From Candidatus Doudnabacteria bacterium (GTDB lineage Bacteria; Patescibacteriota; Doudnabacteria; UBA920), in NCBI GenBank assembly GCA_903908535.1, contig CAIVSE010000029.1, positions 1 to 43,121 of the forward strand: a stretch of DNA of 43,121 nt, in the 5' to 3' direction. The notes under the pieces are model-generated. The model did not search any database and was not told where the DNA came from. It saw only the letters and a list, made by a program, of their open reading frames with translations. The first letter of the stretch is position 1. Each line of letters begins with the position of its first letter. Shown in pieces: positions 39,223-43,121 of the stretch. Position numbers and translations under genes: made by a program.

Positions 39223-41919
39223 TTGCTCAAGAAATTAAAACAAAAGTTTACAGGGAAATCCAGTTCATATTTGGTTTTTCTGGCATTGGTTGTTTTTTCC
39301 GCCGCCGGATTTTTGGCGCTTCCAAAAAGTGTTTCTGCCACGGTCTATGACCCAAATCAGGTAACTTTTCATCTGGATACGTATATGCCGGATGGCAACG
39401 GAGGGATAAAAACTACTCCTGATAATTTGCTTCAGTTAGGAAAAGATACTATATATAATATTGCCATCCAAGCAGGGGTAACCATTACAGCGCCACCTTC
39501 CGGTCTCCAATTTGGCACCGATACTTTTGATATGAATATTGCCGATACCGAAGCAAACGCGGAAAAGTCCGGCGGCCTAACTTTAAATGGCTTTGGAGCC
39601 GGGGTAGATAAAATGAAAGTGGCCGGAAATGCAAGTGCCGGTGGAGCTAGTTGCACATCCTCAAGCATATGGGTGTTTTCAAAAAAGTCTAATCAACAAT
39701 ACATAAGTTGTAGTTTTGTTGAGGTCGGCGGCGGAGCTGATATTACATCTACCATTCCTGCCGGTCAGTCACAAAAAATGAACATACCATTAAATCAAAA
39801 TGATTTAATAGCCTTAGGTTTAAACCCTAGTAACACTACCACCTTACAATCCTTTATTATTTATCCATTCATAACTTTTACCAGGGCGTTTTCTACCAGA
39901 CAAATGGTTTTTCCGGCCGGTGGATTTGCTGTTTACGTTCAATTTTATGATACGCAAGCCGCTGCCAATGCGGCAATCATAAGTAATCAAAGACCATCAG
40001 GTGTCCCAGGGTATTCCGGTACTACCAGCAGCGGGCAAAGTGGTGATTCAGGCGGCCTGTTTGATCTGGTCACCAGCGTTATTGTCTTCATTGCCAGTGT
40101 TATTAACCAGCTTATTTATTTTTTGTTTTATTGGCTGGTTGCGCCGTTAATCCAGGCCGTGCTTTCCATCCATGTTTATACCGACGCTTTTATTGGCGTA
40201 ATTTACCCGGGTTGGGAAATTGTCCGTAATGTCTGCAATATTTTATTCATAGTTGCCATTATCGCCATGGGCATGGCCACGCTGTTGCGCGTGGAAAGTT
40301 ACCAATGGCGTCATCTGTTGGTGCAATTGGTCATCGCGGCGCTGTTGGTGAATTTTAGTTTGATAATCGGCCAGGCCATTTTGGCTTTGGCTGATACTAT
40401 CCAGAGCCAATTTTTACCCAACAACGTAGATGTTATCCGTTCACTGGCACAGAATTTAATGGTGGCCAATAAAAGTACGCAGTTGGCCCAGAATAGTTTC
40501 GGCGGCCAGGTGAGTTATATTATCCAGTACCTGTTTTTTGTGGCCATGGCCATTGGCAGTTTTATTGTGTTCGCGGCTATTGCCTGTTTTTTGGTCCTGC
40601 GGATGGTGGTGCTATGGGTTTTGTTAATGCTTTCGCCGGTGGCTTACGTGGCTAGGATTTTGCCTGCAACGCAGGCTGCGGCTAAAAAATGGTGGGACGA
40701 GTTTATTAAGTACGCCTTTTTTACGCCGATTATCGCGTTTTTCCTTAACTTGACGGCTGTTATTGCAGCTTCCTTTACTAAGAATCCGGTATTGCAGCAA
40801 ATCCAGGGGGCCAATGGCGCGTTTGCCGGCTCCACCCTGCCGGGTGTGAGCAGTTTTATCTTTATAGTCGGCAGTAATATTATGCTGCTGGTATTTTTGA
40901 TATTAGCCATTAAGGTCGCCAACTGGATGGGGGTGGCCGGCGGCGGCATATTAAGCGATATTGGCGAAAAAGGCATGAAGTGGCCGTTTACTTATACGGG
41001 CAATAAAATTAAAGAAAAAAGTCAGGCCGCCGGCATGTATGTTGACCGAAATACCAGATTAAAATTGGCTGATAAATTAGCGCCAAAGGATAGCGATACT
41101 GGACTACAACGTTTTGGTAAAAGTTTGGGATTTGGCGTATTGGCCCCTGGGGCACAGGGAGCGGCTAAAAAAGAGGCGCGCGAGCATAAATATAAAGAAG
41201 CAAAAGAAATGCTGGCCGCCCATGCGACAGACCTTGTTGATCCAAAAGCCAGGGCGGCAGAAAAACTGAAATTGCAGAGGGAAAATGAAAAAGTAAAAAA
41301 AGCCCACGATACTTATGCCAATGCCTCGGAAGCACAGGTCGTGACGGCCCTTAATAATGCTATTAATAAAGGCGACATCGTGGAGTTTAAGGCGCTTATG
41401 AAAGTGGCGACAGAGGAAAATTACATGGGAGCCGTGGCTCTAGGTGTCGGCGGGGGCGATATAAATGATGTTTACAGAAAAATGGATGGAAAAATGAAAT
41501 CAACAGACGATAAAAATAAAGTGGATCAGACCAGGAAGCAGGTAGACAAAAATGAGGCCGATAAAGGGAGGTACCAGCATATGAGCAATATCCCGACAAC
41601 CGGACCTGGGACAGGCGCGCGTGATCAAAAATTAAATTCTTTGTCCATTGAGGATATGGCCAAAGTTGATAAAGATTTGTATATGACCGGAGGCGTGGCA
41701 TTGACAGGTACGGCCACAACAGTGCTAAAGGATATTGTCACGGCCATGGCCAGCAACCCAGACGTTGCCAGAGATATGATAAAGCAGTTGAAGAAGAAAG
41801 AAAAAATCGCGTTGAGGACCCTGCTAGGAGCCAGGGGTGCGCCGGTGACCGTGCCTGCCGGAGTAAACGCCCTGGACGCGGCAGCCGCCAAAGGCCACTT
41901 TGATACTTATGTGCCATAA
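39223..41919 (+). CDS. Polytopic VirB6/TrbL-like secretion protein
   Basis: 898 aa. It starts at TTG 39223 (LKKLKQKFTG...), the only start that gives a signal peptide (YLVFLALVVFSAAGFLAL, cleavage near VSA about 38). An outer beta-rich domain (about 40-275) is followed by about seven TM helices (about 285-590), which include GWEIVRNVCNILFIVAIIAMG and LLVQLVIAALLVNFSLIIGQ. The LLVNFS segment and the W...N..FI pattern are characteristic of VirB6/TrbL-like channel proteins annotated in CPR genomes (recalled, not searched). A long, charged cytoplasmic C-terminal part (about 600-898) has Lys/Glu-rich helices and a Gly-rich junction. Likely inner-membrane core of a type IV secretion-like or DNA-uptake apparatus. 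Confidence 0.65.
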   Translation: MLKKLKQKFTGKSSSYLVFLALVVFSAAGFLALPKSVSATVYDPNQVTFHLDTYMPDGNGGIKTTPDNLLQLGKDTIYNIAIQAGVTITAPPSGLQFGTDTFDMNIADTEANAEKSGGLTLNGFGAGVDKMKVAGNASAGGASCTSSSIWVFSKKSNQQYISCSFVEVGGGADITSTIPAGQSQKMNIPLNQNDLIALGLNPSNTTTLQSFIIYPFITFTRAFSTRQMVFPAGGFAVYVQFYDTQAAANAAIISNQRPSGVPGYSGTTSSGQSGDSGGLFDLVTSVIVFIASVINQLIYFLFYWLVAPLIQAVLSIHVYTDAFIGVIYPGWEIVRNVCNILFIVAIIAMGMATLLRVESYQWRHLLVQLVIAALLVNFSLIIGQAILALADTIQSQFLPNNVDVIRSLAQNLMVANKSTQLAQNSFGGQVSYIIQYLFFVAMAIGSFIVFAAIACFLVLRMVVLWVLLMLSPVAYVARILPATQAAAKKWWDEFIKYAFFTPIIAFFLNLTAVIAASFTKNPVLQQIQGANGAFAGSTLPGVSSFIFIVGSNIMLLVFLILAIKVANWMGVAGGGILSDIGEKGMKWPFTYTGNKIKEKSQAAGMYVDRNTRLKLADKLAPKDSDTGLQRFGKSLGFGVLAPGAQGAAKKEAREHKYKEAKEMLAAHATDLVDPKARAAEKLKLQRENEKVKKAHDTYANASEAQVVTALNNAINKGDIVEFKALMKVATEENYMGAVALGVGGGDINDVYRKMDGKMKSTDDKNKVDQTRKQVDKNEADKGRYQHMSNIPTTGPGTGARDQKLNSLSIEDMAKVDKDLYMTGGVALTGTATTVLKDIVTAMASNPDVARDMIKQLKKKEKIALRTLLGARGAPVTVPAGVNALDAAAAKGHFDTYVP

Positions 41920-41936
41920 TTTAAGTTTTATTATAA

Positions 41937-42962
41937 ATGCAGCTATCCATTGACCAAATAAAAACAGAAATTACCAACAGCCGTTTGTCTGAAATCCAGA
42001 AGAACGATCTTCTTGGTATTTTGCCTGTGGTCGGGCGGAAAACTTTGGATTTTATTTACAAACGGGTTTCGCGCTCTAGCTTTGGCGAGGAGGCGGAAGA
42101 GGTTTGCTTGCTCCTTCTAAATGAAGCCAAAGTTTATCAGGTTTTAGCCCATGGTGACATTACCGGCGCGGTTGAGTTATTCAAGTCCGCTCCGGATAAT
42201 CCGGATTACGGTTTTGGCGAACTGATCATTCCGTTCGCGCAGGACGTGCGGCAGTATATGCAAACTCATGCTTCGCCGGGGTTTGGTGAAGCCTTAACCG
42301 CCTTAAATAATTTTGAATCCAAGGTTTTTCACTGGTTGCCGGAGACAGAATTAAATGAAATCATTAAAAATGACTTGCTGTATTTTGTCAGGGCTTTAAA
42401 TATTGTCATGGAATTTAAAAGAGTTTATTTGCTGGAGGAGCTTTCCGATGACGGAACCTGGGGGCAGAATTTGCGGATGTCACTGGAGGGCAACGCGGAA
42501 CAACTTGGCGCAAGCGGGTTGGTGCGCGATGAAAAAAACTATCCCCCCACTATCGCTAACTGGCTTAAGGACTATTTTGCTTTTATTAATAAGCCTTTAA
42601 CCGAGCGGGTGGCCTTTGACCAGATACAATATATAGAGCGGGCGCCCAATGTGCAAAGGCTGAATGTTTATGAGCGCAAGGATTTGCTGGAAATTATCAA
42701 ACTCCATGCCTGGCTGATGAATCCGGAAGTGACGGAAGGTGAGATTGAGGCTTATGAGGCGGATTTAGCCGGACAAAGCGCCAAGGCCGCTGTGAAGACT
42801 GTTGCTACTGCGCCGCCGGTTATTCCTAAACCGGCCGCCCCATTCACGGGTGTTAATAAGCCTGACCCCGACGACTGGGTCAGGGTCGCGCAGCAGAGGC
42901 GGGCCGAGGAGCAAAGGAAAATTGACGTCAAACTTAATGAACTAAAAAGCAAAAACAAATGA
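41937..42962 (+). CDS. Cytoplasmic helical protein of the secretion cluster, hypothetical
   Basis: 341 aa, no signal or TM segment. The first 45 residues form a small helical unit (LSIDQIKTEITNSRLSEIQK, NDLLGILPVVGRKTLDFI) that is repeated in style at the start of the next protein (HLTGLIKTSPILNAQEREEW, LMLLGLMNDKQVGELERIL). The middle part is helical; the tail is Ala/Pro-rich followed by a basic helix (RRAEEQRKIDVKLNELKSK). It starts 17 nt after the VirB6-like gene and overlaps the next gene by 4 nt, so it belongs to the same operon. No function assigned. Confidence 0.55.
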   Translation: MQLSIDQIKTEITNSRLSEIQKNDLLGILPVVGRKTLDFIYKRVSRSSFGEEAEEVCLLLLNEAKVYQVLAHGDITGAVELFKSAPDNPDYGFGELIIPFAQDVRQYMQTHASPGFGEALTALNNFESKVFHWLPETELNEIIKNDLLYFVRALNIVMEFKRVYLLEELSDDGTWGQNLRMSLEGNAEQLGASGLVRDEKNYPPTIANWLKDYFAFINKPLTERVAFDQIQYIERAPNVQRLNVYERKDLLEIIKLHAWLMNPEVTEGEIEAYEADLAGQSAKAAVKTVATAPPVIPKPAAPFTGVNKPDPDDWVRVAQQRRAEEQRKIDVKLNELKSKNK

Positions 42963-43121
42963 CCGACGAGCAAAAACAGCATCTGACCGGTTTGATAAAA
43001 ACTTCACCTATTCTTAACGCCCAGGAGCGGGAAGAGTGGCTGATGCTCCTTGGTTTGATGAATGACAAACAGGTGGGGGAATTAGAACGTATTTTAACGC
43101 CTGCGCCGCCGGCCGCGGCTC
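42959..43121 (+). CDS. Hypothetical protein sharing a helical N-terminal unit with its neighbour (partial)
   Basis: It starts at ATG 42959, overlapping the previous stop codon (ATGA), and runs off the window after 54 codons. The visible part is one helical unit (MTDEQKQHLTGLIKTSPI, QEREEWLMLLGLMNDKQVGE) and the start of an Ala/Pro-rich linker, as in the upstream protein. The repeated unit may be an interaction module common to this cluster. Confidence 0.6.
   Translation, partial: MTDEQKQHLTGLIKTSPILNAQEREEWLMLLGLMNDKQVGELERILTPAPPAAA

Overview
The window reads as a chromosomal stretch of a bacterium, most likely a member of the Candidate Phyla Radiation (Patescibacteria). This is an inference from gene content and style: short informational genes (argS, ileS, recO, rsmA, smpB, ssrA), many secreted or membrane-anchored proteins without recognisable enzymatic domains, a VirB6/TrbL-like secretion locus, extended -10 promoters (TGnTATAAT) and a recurrent leaderless start arrangement. 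No rRNA, intact tRNA or CRISPR array was seen.

Layout. 1-3.1 kb: a metal-homeostasis locus. A degenerate SDR-type oxidoreductase gene is divergent from an operon of an S51-like peptidase with a Cys nucleophile, a Fur-family regulator and a ZIP metal transporter; two identical 15-bp operator-like boxes lie between them. 3.1-4.4 kb: a structured repeat (element A), then pyrD. 4.6-8.9 kb: two secreted beta-rich proteins, the larger with FN3 domains and a beta-helix. 8.9-11.2 kb: an IS3-family element that has cut away nearly all of a DpnII-like restriction endonuclease gene, leaving its beta-class adenine methyltransferase. 11.2-18.6 kb: an AT-rich accessory block (cytosolic trypsin-like protease, small hypothetical proteins, two lipoproteins behind a structured leader, a MerR-like regulator, a large serine recombinase) that ends inside the 3' end of ssrA (tmRNA). 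18.5-18.9 kb: ssrA itself, minus strand.

19.0-21.7 kb: a PEP-CTERM protein gene with a consensus promoter, a three-gene operon ending in a DUF1059 protein, and smpB with a PLD-type nuclease. 21.7-29.3 kb: argS, ileS, recO and a membrane-anchored DUF11-like repeat protein. 29.3-31.5 kb: repeats flanking a LysM/CHAP peptidoglycan hydrolase. 31.5-35.3 kb: uvrD/pcrA (with a palindrome inserted in frame), rsmA and a DUF192 protein. 35.3 kb to the end: two structured-leader transcription units coding for secreted proteins and a polytopic VirB6/TrbL-like protein, probably the start of a type IV secretion-like cluster that continues beyond the window.

The strongest candidates for undescribed biology are: (i) a family of multi-branched RNA-like elements (A at 3084-3290, B at 31098-31283, a collapsed relative at 29471-29559) whose stems keep the same architecture with compensatory changes, two of them directly beside a 163-167 bp MITE-like element with terminal inverted repeats; (ii) the 195-nt multi-hairpin leader with a terminator before the lipoprotein operon; (iii) the serine-recombinase element whose last codons are written in antisense tmRNA; (iv) a reproducible -10/N6/ATG leaderless start rule found at six genes.
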